Positions 56,247-64,000 of a DNA stretch of 64,000 bases are shown piece by piece. The DNA comes from Cedecea neteri (GTDB lineage: Bacteria > Pseudomonadota > Gammaproteobacteria > Enterobacterales > Enterobacteriaceae): contig NZ_CP009451.1 in NCBI RefSeq assembly GCF_000757825.1, positions 3,782,001-3,846,000 of the forward strand. The letters run 5' to 3'. The notes beneath the pieces were generated by a model. The model did not search any database, was not told the DNA's origin, and saw only the letters and a list, made by a program, of their open reading frames with translations. The number at the start of each line of letters is the position of its first letter. Position 1 is the stretch's first letter. The translations under genes and the position numbers were made by a program.

Positions 56247-58151
56247 ATGCTAAAAACTACACAATCTCGATTTATTACCTCTTTATCTTTGTTTTTCATG
56301 CTGTTAATTGTGGTAACTTCGCTGGTGATTCACTTTTTCGTGACGCCGCAACTCAAACAAAATGAAACCCAGCTGATTCGCTTTGAAGTGGACAACGTTG
56401 CGGTGAATATCACCGAGCAGATGAACCGGGTACAGGCGCAAATGCGCAGCATTACCCAGTCGGTCGCGGCGATGCAAAGCGATGATATTAATAAACTATT
56501 ACCGACGCTGGTGGATCAATACCAGGACGTGAACGTGTTTGGCGGCGGCATCTGGCCCCTGCCGGAAAAACGCGAGGCGGGGCGCAATAAATTCAGTACT
56601 TTCTTTGCCCGCAACGGCAGCAACAAGCTGGAAGAAAACACCTACTGGAACTCAGACGCGGCGCCTGATTACTACGAACAGGTGTGGTACAAAGCCGGAC
56701 TCGCTTCTCCTGCGGGGCAGTGTGCCTGGGCGAACGCTTACCAGGATGATGCCAGCCCGCAGCCTCGTACTAACTGTGCGATGGCGATTACTAAAGACGG
56801 CCAGCCCTGGGGCGTGGCGACCATCGATGTGACCCTGGGCTTCTTTAATCAGCTCGCTAAGCAGATGAGCGAGGCGGTGAAAGGGCAGGTGCTGATTATT
56901 GAAGCCGACGGCAAGGTGGTGGGCAATGCGGATCAGATTGGCAAAACGGCGGGCTTAAAAAATCTTTCCGATCTGAGCGGCACGCTGCCAATGGCGAAAG
57001 CGGTCCAGCAAATGCTGCCTGGTTTTAACGCCCGCCAGGGGAGTGAAAATGAGTACGACAACGATGGCACTTCACATACCGTTATTTTACAGACTGTAAA
57101 AGGCAGCCCGTGGATCCTGGCGGTGGATTTACCCACCGCGCTGCTGACCAAACAAACGGACGCTATTTTACTGCGCCTTGGTATGGTGCAGATCCCTATG
57201 GCTATCGTGCTGCTTGGCATACTGGTGCTGTTTATCCGCAACATGATGCGTCGCCTGAGTGACCTGAACCACAACATCAGCCGTCTTTCTGCCGGCGGTG
57301 CTGACCTGACGCAGCGTCTGGACCCGACCAGCAGCCCGGAATTTAACGCCATTATCGACAGCTTCAACGGCGTGATTAACTATCTGCAAACGATGCTGCG
57401 GCAGGTTGGAGACAGCGCGCGAGCCATCTCTTCGGCTTCCCATCAGATTGCGACAGGGAATCAGGATCTCTCTGCCCGAACGGAAGATCAGGCCAGCTCC
57501 ATTGAACAGACTGCGGCGTCGATGGAAGAGCTGACCAGCACCGTTCGTCAGAACGCCGATAACGCCGCCCATGCAAATGAACTGGCGCGTGAAGCCTCAA
57601 GCGTGGCGGTGAAGGGTGGGGAAGTGGTCAAGCAGGTTGTCAGCACGATGAACGCAATTCAGACCTCTTCTGGCAAAGTGGTCGATATTATCAGCGTCAT
57701 TGATAGCATCGCTTTCCAGACCAATATCCTCGCGCTTAACGCCGCCGTTGAGGCCGCTCGTGCCGGTGAGCAGGGACGTGGTTTTGCGGTGGTGGCCTCT
57801 GAAGTTCGCAGCCTGGCTCAGCGCTCAGCCCAGTCGGCGCGGGAAATTAAAGCGCTGATAGAAACGTCAGTCTGCAACGTAAATCTCGGCACGGAGCTGG
57901 TTCATCAGGCGGGCAGCACCATGGAGGAACTGACCCAGGGCGTACGCAACGTGACGACGCTGATGGCTGAAATTATGTCTTCCAGCCGCGAACAGAGCAC
58001 CGGCATTGAGCAGGTGAATCTGGCGATTAATCAGCTTGATAGCACCACGCAGCAGAACGCCGCGCTGGTTCAGGAAGTCTCTTCCGCGTCGCACTCTATG
58101 GCGGAGCAATCCACCCAGCTTGAGCGCGTGGTTGCCGGTTTTAAACTCTAA
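56247..58151 (+). CDS. Methyl-accepting chemotaxis protein
   Basis: A 634-residue receptor. The first membrane helix ([23 protein letters not shown]) is followed by a periplasmic Cache-like domain (about 35-315), a second helix ([18 protein letters not shown]) and a HAMP segment. The signalling domain carries the hairpin tip [20 protein letters not shown] and [16 protein letters not shown]. It ends ERVVAGFKL, without the NWETF-type pentapeptide of high-abundance receptors, so adaptation depends on other receptors. Ligand unknown. Flagellar promoter upstream. Confidence 0.93.
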   Translation: MLKTTQSRFITSLSLFFMLLIVVTSLVIHFFVTPQLKQNETQLIRFEVDNVAVNITEQMNRVQAQMRSITQSVAAMQSDDINKLLPTLVDQYQDVNVFGGGIWPLPEKREAGRNKFSTFFARNGSNKLEENTYWNSDAAPDYYEQVWYKAGLASPAGQCAWANAYQDDASPQPRTNCAMAITKDGQPWGVATIDVTLGFFNQLAKQMSEAVKGQVLIIEADGKVVGNADQIGKTAGLKNLSDLSGTLPMAKAVQQMLPGFNARQGSENEYDNDGTSHTVILQTVKGSPWILAVDLPTALLTKQTDAILLRLGMVQIPMAIVLLGILVLFIRNMMRRLSDLNHNISRLSAGGADLTQRLDPTSSPEFNAIIDSFNGVINYLQTMLRQVGDSARAISSASHQIATGNQDLSARTEDQASSIEQTAASMEELTSTVRQNADNAAHANELAREASSVAVKGGEVVKQVVSTMNAIQTSSGKVVDIISVIDSIAFQTNILALNAAVEAARAGEQGRGFAVVASEVRSLAQRSAQSAREIKALIETSVCNVNLGTELVHQAGSTMEELTQGVRNVTTLMAEIMSSSREQSTGIEQVNLAINQLDSTTQQNAALVQEVSSASHSMAEQSTQLERVVAGFKL

Positions 58152-58157
58152 TCTTGT

Positions 58158-58187
58158 CGGGCACCCACGCGGTGCCCGCTTCTTTTT
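58158..58187 (+). terminator. Terminator after chemoreceptor gene
   Basis: CGGGCACC and GGTGCCCG pair around a five-base loop and are followed by CTTCTTTTT, seven bases after the stop. Confidence 0.8.
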
Positions 58188-58244
58188 GACTCCCTCTGCG
58201 TTTTAAACCCCGCTTGCAATTTATCCGATCATCTTTTATTTTAT

Positions 58245-58259
58245 TGTTACGTTATAACA
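58245..58259. promoter_or_regulatory. Zur box upstream of rpmE2-rpmJ2
   Basis: TGTTACGTTATAACA matches the enteric Zur core TGTTATANTATAACA at all but two positions. It lies 17 bp before the rpmE2 start, where repression by zinc-loaded Zur is expected. Confidence 0.8.
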
Positions 58260-58275
58260 TATCGGAATGATTTTT

Positions 58276-58536
58276 ATGCAGCGCGATATCCATCCGTTTT
58301 ACCGGACCGTGGTGTTCCACGACACCAGCGTGAATGAGTATTTTAAAGTGGGCTCGACGATCAAAACCGACCGCGAGATTGAGCTGGACGGGGTGACTTA
58401 CCCTTACGTGACGATCGAAGTCTCTTCCGCTTCGCATCCTCACTACACCGGCAAACAGAAAGTCTTCGTCAATGAAGGCGGCCCGGCGCGCTTCCAGCAG
58501 CGCTTTGGTAAATTCTTTGGCGGCAAGGAGTCTTAA
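58276..58536 (+). CDS. rpmE2: Type B 50S ribosomal protein L31 (zinc-independent)
   Basis: An 86-residue protein starting [18 protein letters not shown]. It lacks the CxxC zinc ligands of the main L31 and so is the C-minus paralogue (YkgM). It replaces the zinc-bearing form during zinc starvation, freeing zinc. Start chosen three codons inside the longest frame because family members begin at this residue. Followed after 3 bp by rpmJ2. Confidence 0.95.
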   Translation: MQRDIHPFYRTVVFHDTSVNEYFKVGSTIKTDREIELDGVTYPYVTIEVSSASHPHYTGKQKVFVNEGGPARFQQRFGKFFGGKES

Positions 58537-58539
58537 GAA

Positions 58540-58680
58540 ATGCAGGTATTGAATTCACTTCGCAGTGCAAAACAGCGCCACCCTGATTGCCAGATTGTTA
58601 AGCGCAAGGGGCGGCTGTATGTGATTTGCAAATCTAACCCGCGTTTTAAAGCGGTGCAGGGACGTAAGAAACGCCGTTAG
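58540..58680 (+). CDS. rpmJ2: Type B 50S ribosomal protein L36
   Basis: A 46-residue basic protein beginning [20 protein letters not shown] and ending AVQGRKKRR, matching YkgO. It lacks the full set of zinc ligands of the main L36. Co-transcribed with rpmE2 from the Zur-controlled promoter. The translation was read directly from the sequence. Confidence 0.93.
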   Translation: MQVLNSLRSAKQRHPDCQIVKRKGRLYVICKSNPRFKAVQGRKKRR

Positions 58681-58683
58681 TGC

Positions 58684-59160
58684 TTAGCGCCCGGCAGCAG
58701 GTTGCTGGCGGGTCAGCGAGAAGACGTCGTAAAACGACAGCTCCCCTTTGCGGCTGAGCATTTTGTGCAGCAAAGATTTTTGCTCTTCATCCACGCTCGG
58801 GGAGCTGAGGATGTCATCGATGAGCGCGGTTGGCACGTGGCGGGTGTTATACCACTCGCCGTTGTAGCAAACGCGCAGGTCGAGTACGTCAATATCGCTG
58901 TAGCGATAGCGAGGATTGACGTCGAAGAAGAAAAACGCGTTCATCAGCGCGAACAGAACAACCAGCAGCCATACTGAGCCCGCCAGGGTTTCTGATTCCA
59001 GCATTACCCACATAGTGGCAAACCAGCCGATATACATCCCGATAAATAACCCGGGATGTTTACGGATAAAACTGATGCTGAAGCGCGGGCGGTTATCGCG
59101 CTTTTCAGTTTCATTCAGGTGTTCGATGGTATCGGTGAGCAGGCGCTGAATTTCTGACAT
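58684..59160 (-). CDS. ylaC: YlaC family inner-membrane protein
   Basis: A 158-residue protein with two membrane helices ([18 protein letters not shown] and [17 protein letters not shown]) between cytoplasmic segments. The C-terminal half has [17 protein letters not shown], shared with E. coli YlaC. Function unknown. It is convergent with rpmJ2 (3 bp between) and keeps its enteric position beside maa. Confidence 0.92.
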   Translation of the reverse strand: MSEIQRLLTDTIEHLNETEKRDNRPRFSISFIRKHPGLFIGMYIGWFATMWVMLESETLAGSVWLLVVLFALMNAFFFFDVNPRYRYSDIDVLDLRVCYNGEWYNTRHVPTALIDDILSSPSVDEEQKSLLHKMLSRKGELSFYDVFSLTRQQPAAGR

Positions 59161-59285
59161 GGTGTGCCTTCTAAGTTCTCTGTTTCGGTTGTACGCATGA
59201 CCAGACTATTTTAAGAACTGCGGGTCCGGCAAAAAAGTAACAGATAAGCCAAAAATAACCATAACAGTTAACGGGGCTGGCCGCG

Positions 59286-59837
59286 TTACAGCATCTTAAT
59301 GATACGAGCAGGATTACCCGCAACCACGCAGTTAGCCGGAATATCTTTAGTGACAACCGAGCCTGAACCTACCACGACATTATCGCCAATGGTGACGCCC
59401 GGGTTAATTACCGCACGTCCGCCAATCCAGACGTTATTACCGATTATGACCGGCTTGCCCAGCTCTACGCCGCTATTTCGCGTTTCGGCATCAAGGGGAT
59501 GGGTCGCGGTATAAATATGCACTCCCGGCGCCAGCATGCAGTTGTCGCCGATGCGAATCGGGCAAACGTCCAGCATCACGCACTCAAAATTGGCGTAAAA
59601 GTTTTTACCGAGGTAAATGTTGTAGCCGTAATCGCAGCGGAAGGTGGGCTCAATGTAAGCCCCTTCGCTTTGGCCCAGCAGCTCGGCGAGGATTTCATCG
59701 CGGTAGATCTGTTCATCAGGAGAACTTTGGTTGTAGCGATGCAGCAGCTGACGCGCTTTGTGGCTTTCACGCTGCAGGGTGTCATCGCCGGGCCGGTAAA
59801 GCTCACCGGCAATCATTTTACGCTTCTCTTCGCTCAT
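59286..59837 (-). CDS. maa: Maltose O-acetyltransferase
   Basis: A 183-residue left-handed beta-helix acyltransferase of the NodL/LacA type. The N-terminal [14 protein letters not shown] is the Mac domain. The hexapeptide repeats include the catalytic histidine in [14 protein letters not shown], and [17 protein letters not shown]. It acetylates maltose and other sugars with acetyl-CoA. ATG start after GGGAGC; the TTG one codon earlier is rejected. Confidence 0.95.
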   Translation of the reverse strand: MSEEKRKMIAGELYRPGDDTLQRESHKARQLLHRYNQSSPDEQIYRDEILAELLGQSEGAYIEPTFRCDYGYNIYLGKNFYANFECVMLDVCPIRIGDNCMLAPGVHIYTATHPLDAETRNSGVELGKPVIIGNNVWIGGRAVINPGVTIGDNVVVGSGSVVTKDIPANCVVAGNPARIIKML

Positions 59838-60090
59838 CAAATGCTCCCTCTTTTGTGGCCTGCAAGACTACCTAAGTTTAGAGAGAAAAGAGCGGGGATC
59901 GTTCCCTGAGCGTGACGAAGCTCACGTTGCCGGGCCACGGTGCGTTAAGGCAACTATTGATGAGGGCTTGCGGTATTTAGCCGGCCGGTTAACTGACGCT
60001 AATCCTGACCTGTGAGACAACGACTGAGACAAACCAGACAATAACGGGAGATAAAATATGATTTTTAATATTATTTAATGAAATTTGTTA

Positions 60091-60306
60091 TTAACGAATG
60101 AATTTCCACACAGACGGTGGGATTTTGTCATACAGTTTATTCATCGTCAGTTCAGCAAGACGATGGTCGGCCGCTGAATAAAATACCGCCAACTCATTAT
60201 CTGATAATTCATATTTGTTTTTTTCTATTACGCGCTCCAGCGTATCAATTGTCTGACAACGTCGCAGACGCATCAAATAATCGGTCTTGGTAAGTTTGGT
60301 AGTCAT
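60091..60306 (-). CDS. hha: Hha, H-NS-associated modulator
   Basis: A 71-residue protein ([20 protein letters not shown] through [12 protein letters not shown]), the Hha/YmoA family. It binds H-NS and helps silence AT-rich horizontally acquired genes; it also acts as the toxic partner of TomB. It follows tomB by 28 bp in one operon. Confidence 0.97.
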   Translation of the reverse strand: MTTKLTKTDYLMRLRRCQTIDTLERVIEKNKYELSDNELAVFYSAADHRLAELTMNKLYDKIPPSVWKFIR

Positions 60307-60334
60307 AAATTCGCCTTAAGTATTTTAATATTTT

Positions 60335-60709
60335 TTAGAACGAGTGGCTTACTGGGTTAGCGCGGCTCTCGCTGATGAAACATCTGAACAAGCGATTCCC
60401 TGATTTACGCCACCGCTGCAGATCCTGTGCGTTAATGCCGTAATTGCTAAATAACATGAAAGTATCGTCCAGGTATTCATCAATCTGTTCAATCAATTTG
60501 CTCTCGTCCGGATACTTAATCTTATAATTAAGCGCCGACGCGGCAATGTGCTCAATCAATTCATTCAGCTGTAGATTAATGGCCGAGGTCGGATCATTAA
60601 CCCATCCATGATTGCTCTCACCAAGATTGGTCAGACAATCGTGATACAGACTCTCACAGAGGAACTTAAGCTGCGCGATATCATGCCGCTTTGGTGAGTA
60701 TTCGTCCAT
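60335..60709 (-). CDS. tomB: TomB, Hha antagonist/antitoxin
   Basis: A 124-residue protein, the E. coli length, starting MDEYSPKRHDIAQLKFLCES after GGGGCAG. TomB promotes oxidation of a cysteine in Hha and relieves Hha toxicity, and affects biofilm formation. First gene of the tomB-hha operon. The longer frame to 60826 has no ribosome site. Confidence 0.96.
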   Translation of the reverse strand: MDEYSPKRHDIAQLKFLCESLYHDCLTNLGESNHGWVNDPTSAINLQLNELIEHIAASALNYKIKYPDESKLIEQIDEYLDDTFMLFSNYGINAQDLQRWRKSGNRLFRCFISESRANPVSHSF

Positions 60710-61230
60710 AGTGCTGCCCCCTTTATCGGTAAAACAAATGATAAACACAACGGGTTGGGGTGGACACACCTGAAGAGGTGAAGAACTGTTGCCACGATTA
60801 TTGCATGTGCTGTAACTATAAATCAATGTCGCCTGAATTTCATGCTGCTCTAACGAAAAATTACAATTAAGTTAAAAAAGGAGAATACGTTACTAAATGT
60901 GAATTAAGACTTTCGTATGAATTTTAACTTAAATGCTCAGCTATGGATTAAAGAGCACCAGGCAATATTTATAACTTTCAGCCGGTTAATCAAGCTATAA
61001 GACTATTCTGCATCCGGTTAAGGCGCAGGCGTTAATTTATAAGAATATTCCCAGGTTAATGCCACACATCGGTTTTTGTTGTTTCGTTAATCATGGATTA
61101 ACGAGCATTTAAACGTTATTTTTCCCGAAATGAGAAGGGGCTTATGGGGTGGATAACGGCCAGGACGGAAATAAAAGTGGAAATAACGCCGCTGAAATAA
61201 GCTCGCTGAAACCGGTTTCTCTGTTAATAA
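60710..61230. other. AT-rich intergenic region between tomB and acrB
   Basis: About 520 bp of AT-rich DNA upstream of tomB and downstream of acrB. It should contain the tomB-hha promoter and possible H-NS/Hha binding tracts. A 27-codon plus-strand ORF (60917-61000) lacks a ribosome site. No other gene or RNA structure is evident. Confidence 0.5.
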
Positions 61231-61255
61231 AAAAGGCCGCTTAAAGCGGCCTTTT
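61231..61255 (-). terminator. Terminator of acrAB
   Basis: AAAAGGCCGC and GCGGCCTTTT pair around TTAAA. Read on the minus strand the stem runs into CCTTTTTTATT, 19 bases after the acrB stop. Confidence 0.9.
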
Positions 61256-61273
61256 GTTAAGTTATTGAATGGC

Positions 61274-64000
61274 TTACTGGTGGTGCTCTACCGTATGCGC
61301 ATGTTCAATATCTTCATTCTTGCGGCTGAAGCGGCGGCGTACCACCACGAAGAACACCGGCACGAAGAAGATAGCCAGCACGGTAGCGGTAACCATCCCG
61401 CCCATTACGCCAGTACCTACGGCGTTCTGTGCGCCACTGCCTGCCCCGGTACTGATGACCAGCGGCATTACCCCGAGGATAAATGCCAGAGAGGTCATCA
61501 GAATCGGACGCAGACGCATACGGACCGCATCCAGCGTCGCTTCTATCAGGCCTTTGCCTTCTTTCTCCATCAGATCCTTGGCGAATTCCACGATAAGTAT
61601 CGCGTTCTTCGCCGACAGCCCAATGGTTGTCAGCAGGCCTACCTGGAAGTAAACGTCGTTGGTCAGGCCTCGCATGGTGGCTGCCAGCAGTGCACCGAAT
61701 ACCCCAAGCGGAACAACCAGCATGACCGAGAACGGAATCGACCAGCTCTCGTACAGCGCCGCCAGACACAAGAACACCACAATCAGCGAGATGGCGTACA
61801 GGGCAGGGGCCTGGTTGCCGGACAGGCGTTCCTGATAGGACATCCCCGTCCAGTCAAAGCCGATGCCGGTTGGCAGTTTCGCCGCAAGCTGTTCCATCAT
61901 ATCCATTGCTTCACCGGTACTTTTACCCGGTGCGGCCTGGCCGAGGATTTCCATGGACGGCAAGCCGTTGTAACGCTCCAGACGAGGTGAGCCGTATTCC
62001 CAGCGCGATGTGGAGAACGCGGAGAACGGTACCATCTGGCCGGAAGAGCCACGGACGTACCAGTTGCCGATATCGCTTGGCAGCATACGGTATGGCGCTT
62101 CAGCCATCACATACACTTTCTTCACGCGGCCACGGTCGATGAAGTCATTGACGTAGCTGCCGCCCCAGGCTGCACCCAGCGTGGTGTTGATATCACTGAT
62201 GGATACCCCCAGCGCCTGTGCTTTTTCCTGGTCGATATCGATTTTAAACTGCGGCGTATCTTCCAGGCCGTTCGGGCGCACGCCAACCAGCAGGTCAGGA
62301 TGCTGAGCAATCATGCCGAACAGTTGGTTACGAGCCTGAGTCAGCTGCTCGTGGCCAAGGTTTGCCTGGTCAATCAGCTGGAAGTCAAAGCCGGTAGCGG
62401 TACCCAGCTCGACAATTGCCGGCAGGTTAAAGGCAAATACCATCGCGTCTTTAATCTGCGAGAAGGTGCCCATGGCCCGGCCAGCAATCGCCGGAACCTT
62501 GTTCTCTTCACCCGAACGCTCGCTCCAGTCTTTCAGTGAAACGAACGCCAGGCCGGTGTTCTGACCGCGACCGGAGAAGCCGAAGCCGTTAACGGTAAAC
62601 ACCGAGTTAACGTTCGCTTTCTCTTTGGTCAGGAAGTAGTCGTTCACTTCATCCAGGACTTTCTGCGTACGTTCCTGGGTCGCACCCGCGGGCAGCTGAG
62701 CCATCGCCAGCAGTACGCCCTGGTCTTCGTCAGGCAGGAACGAACTTGGCAGGCGGATGAACAGCAGCCCCATGCCAACCACAATCAGCAGATACAGGAC
62801 CAGATAACGACCGGTGCTACGCAGGATGTTACCGACGCTGTCGGTATAGTGATGCGTACTCTTGTCGAACATTCTGTTGAACCAGCCGAAGAACCCCTTC
62901 TTGTCATCGTGATGACCTTTCGGGATTGGCTTAAGCATGGTCGCACAGAGCGCCGGGGTCAGGATCATGGCCACCAGCACCGACAGCACCATCGCGGAAA
63001 CGATAGTAATCGAGAACTGACGATAGATTGCGCCGGTAGAGCCGCCGAAGAACGCCATCGGGATAAATACCGCCGACAGCACCATCGCGATCCCCACCAG
63101 GGCGCCCTGAATCTGGCCCATGGATTTGCGCGTGGCTTCCTTCGGTGGCAGTCCATCTTCCACCATAACGCGCTCAACGTTTTCTACCACGACGATGGCG
63201 TCATCCACCAACAGGCCTATCGCCAACACCATGCCGAACATCGTCAGGGTGTTTATCGAGTAGCCAAACGCGGCAAGAATGGCGAACGTACCCAGCAGTA
63301 CCACCGGTACGGCAATGGTTGGAATCAGCGTTGCCCGGAAGTTCTGCAGGAACAGATACATCACCAGGAACACCAGCACGATGGCTTCCACCAGCGTTTT
63401 TACCACTTCGTTAATGGAAATTTTAACGAACGGCGTGGTGTCGTACGGGTAAACAACTTTCAGACCTGCCGGGAAGAACGGCTCCAGTTTTTCAACCGTA
63501 GCACGTACCGCTTCGGCGGTGTCCAGGGCGTTAGCACCGGTTGCCAGCTTAATCCCCAGGCCGGAAGCAGGCTGGCCGTTATAACGCGCGATAACATCAT
63601 AGTTCTCGCCGCCAAGCTCAACTTTCGCCACGTCTTTCAGCAGGACTCGAGAGCCGTCCGGGTTAACCTTCATCAGGATTTTGCTGAACTCGTCTGCGGA
63701 TTTCAGACGGGTCTGCGCAATGATGGAGGCGTTTAGCTGTTGGCCTTTAACCGGCGGAGTCCCGCCGAGCTGGCCGGCCGCGACCTGGGCGTTTTGCGCT
63801 TTGATGGCGTTAATCACGTCAACAGGCGTCAGCTGGTAGTTGTTCAGTTTGTTCGGGTCCATCCAGATACGCATCGCGTACTGGGCACCAAACAGCTGCA
63901 CGTCACCGACGCCGTGAGTACGGCTGACCGGATCTTTGATGGTGGCGCCAACGTAGTCCGCGATATCTTCCTGGTTCATGGTGCCGTCGGTATTGATCAT
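61274..64000 (-). CDS. acrB: AcrB multidrug efflux RND transporter, 5' end beyond window
   Basis: 908 C-terminal residues of a protein that is about 1049 long in E. coli; the first 140 or so lie past the window's right edge. The proton relay aspartates are in [14 protein letters not shown] and the relay lysine in [15 protein letters not shown]. Porter and funnel regions include [14 protein letters not shown] and [17 protein letters not shown]. The C-terminus ends [10 protein letters not shown]. With AcrA and TolC it expels drugs, bile salts and dyes from the periplasm. Confidence 0.98.
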   Translation of the reverse strand: MINTDGTMNQEDIADYVGATIKDPVSRTHGVGDVQLFGAQYAMRIWMDPNKLNNYQLTPVDVINAIKAQNAQVAAGQLGGTPPVKGQQLNASIIAQTRLKSADEFSKILMKVNPDGSRVLLKDVAKVELGGENYDVIARYNGQPASGLGIKLATGANALDTAEAVRATVEKLEPFFPAGLKVVYPYDTTPFVKISINEVVKTLVEAIVLVFLVMYLFLQNFRATLIPTIAVPVVLLGTFAILAAFGYSINTLTMFGMVLAIGLLVDDAIVVVENVERVMVEDGLPPKEATRKSMGQIQGALVGIAMVLSAVFIPMAFFGGSTGAIYRQFSITIVSAMVLSVLVAMILTPALCATMLKPIPKGHHDDKKGFFGWFNRMFDKSTHHYTDSVGNILRSTGRYLVLYLLIVVGMGLLFIRLPSSFLPDEDQGVLLAMAQLPAGATQERTQKVLDEVNDYFLTKEKANVNSVFTVNGFGFSGRGQNTGLAFVSLKDWSERSGEENKVPAIAGRAMGTFSQIKDAMVFAFNLPAIVELGTATGFDFQLIDQANLGHEQLTQARNQLFGMIAQHPDLLVGVRPNGLEDTPQFKIDIDQEKAQALGVSISDINTTLGAAWGGSYVNDFIDRGRVKKVYVMAEAPYRMLPSDIGNWYVRGSSGQMVPFSAFSTSRWEYGSPRLERYNGLPSMEILGQAAPGKSTGEAMDMMEQLAAKLPTGIGFDWTGMSYQERLSGNQAPALYAISLIVVFLCLAALYESWSIPFSVMLVVPLGVFGALLAATMRGLTNDVYFQVGLLTTIGLSAKNAILIVEFAKDLMEKEGKGLIEATLDAVRMRLRPILMTSLAFILGVMPLVISTGAGSGAQNAVGTGVMGGMVTATVLAIFFVPVFFVVVRRRFSRKNEDIEHAHTVEHHQ

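Noticed and set aside
60917..61000. 27-codon plus-strand ORF in the tomB-acrB gap
   Set aside because: No Shine-Dalgarno, no recognisable similarity, AT-rich region where such ORFs arise by chance.

Overview
The window is chromosomal DNA from a member of the Enterobacteriaceae, related to the Escherichia/Klebsiella/Enterobacter/Cedecea group. The evidence is near-identity of the encoded proteins to well-known enteric products (Ppx, Ppk, PurMN, Upp, UraA, Hda, NorVWR, Hha, TomB, AcrB) and enteric regulatory sites (PurR, MetJ, NorR, FNR, CRP, Zur and sigma-28 type). The genus cannot be fixed from sequence alone. Gene order is a mosaic relative to E. coli: the yfgG-yfgF-ppx-ppk-purN-purM-upp-uraA-hda block, the norRVW block and the rpmE2-rpmJ2-ylaC-maa-hha-tomB-acrB block are far apart in E. 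coli but lie within 64 kb here, joined by accessory metabolic islands.

Layout. 1-0.5 kb: a ccdAB toxin-antitoxin pair cut by the window edge. 0.6-9.6 kb: M24 peptidase, LysE exporter with divergent LysR regulator, S66 (MccF-like) peptidase, then a four-gene OpuC/Yeh-type ABC importer followed by a flavin-dependent monooxygenase. 9.6-11.2 kb: an IS110-family element inserted in a MITE-like repeat. 11.3-14.1 kb: a cytosolic PhnD-like protein coupled to a membrane desaturase, a VOC protein and yfgG. 14.4-25.2 kb: core block (c-di-GMP phosphodiesterase YfgF, polyphosphate genes, purine genes, uracil salvage, Hda). 25.2-38.0 kb: a methionine-salvage island (mtnE, mtnCD, mtnAK) split by a second IS110 copy and extended by a sugar-type ABC importer, an LVIVD beta-propeller protein and an HcxA-like dehydrogenase. 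MetJ-type operators lie at all three divergent promoter regions. 38.0-38.4 kb: a third repeat copy with an empty IS target. 38.4-42.8 kb: norWV and norR with three NorR enhancers. 42.8-45 kb: an XRE-2TM regulator preceded by four tandem 11-bp repeats, and an EAL/CSS phosphodiesterase. 45-52.5 kb: two sugar loci (GntR/ManD-like/PTS; LacI/GH32/LacY-type permease). 52.5-56 kb: a MetNIQ-like importer with a 2-oxoglutarate dioxygenase, preceded by a cysteine-rich upstream ORF. 56-64 kb: chemoreceptor, zinc-independent L31/L36 paralogues, ylaC, maa, hha, tomB and the 3' part of acrB.

The most interesting observations are: (1) the two IS110 copies carry a structured 5' non-coding segment in which both guide halves for the target and both for the element ends can be read by eye, as expected of a bridge RNA, and the third repeat copy supplies the unoccupied target; (2) a putative MetJ-controlled uptake module attached to the 5-methylthioribose salvage genes; (3) a candidate cysteine-responsive leader peptide in front of a taurine-system-like importer/dioxygenase operon; (4) four perfectly phased 11-bp repeats upstream of the XRE-2TM regulator.
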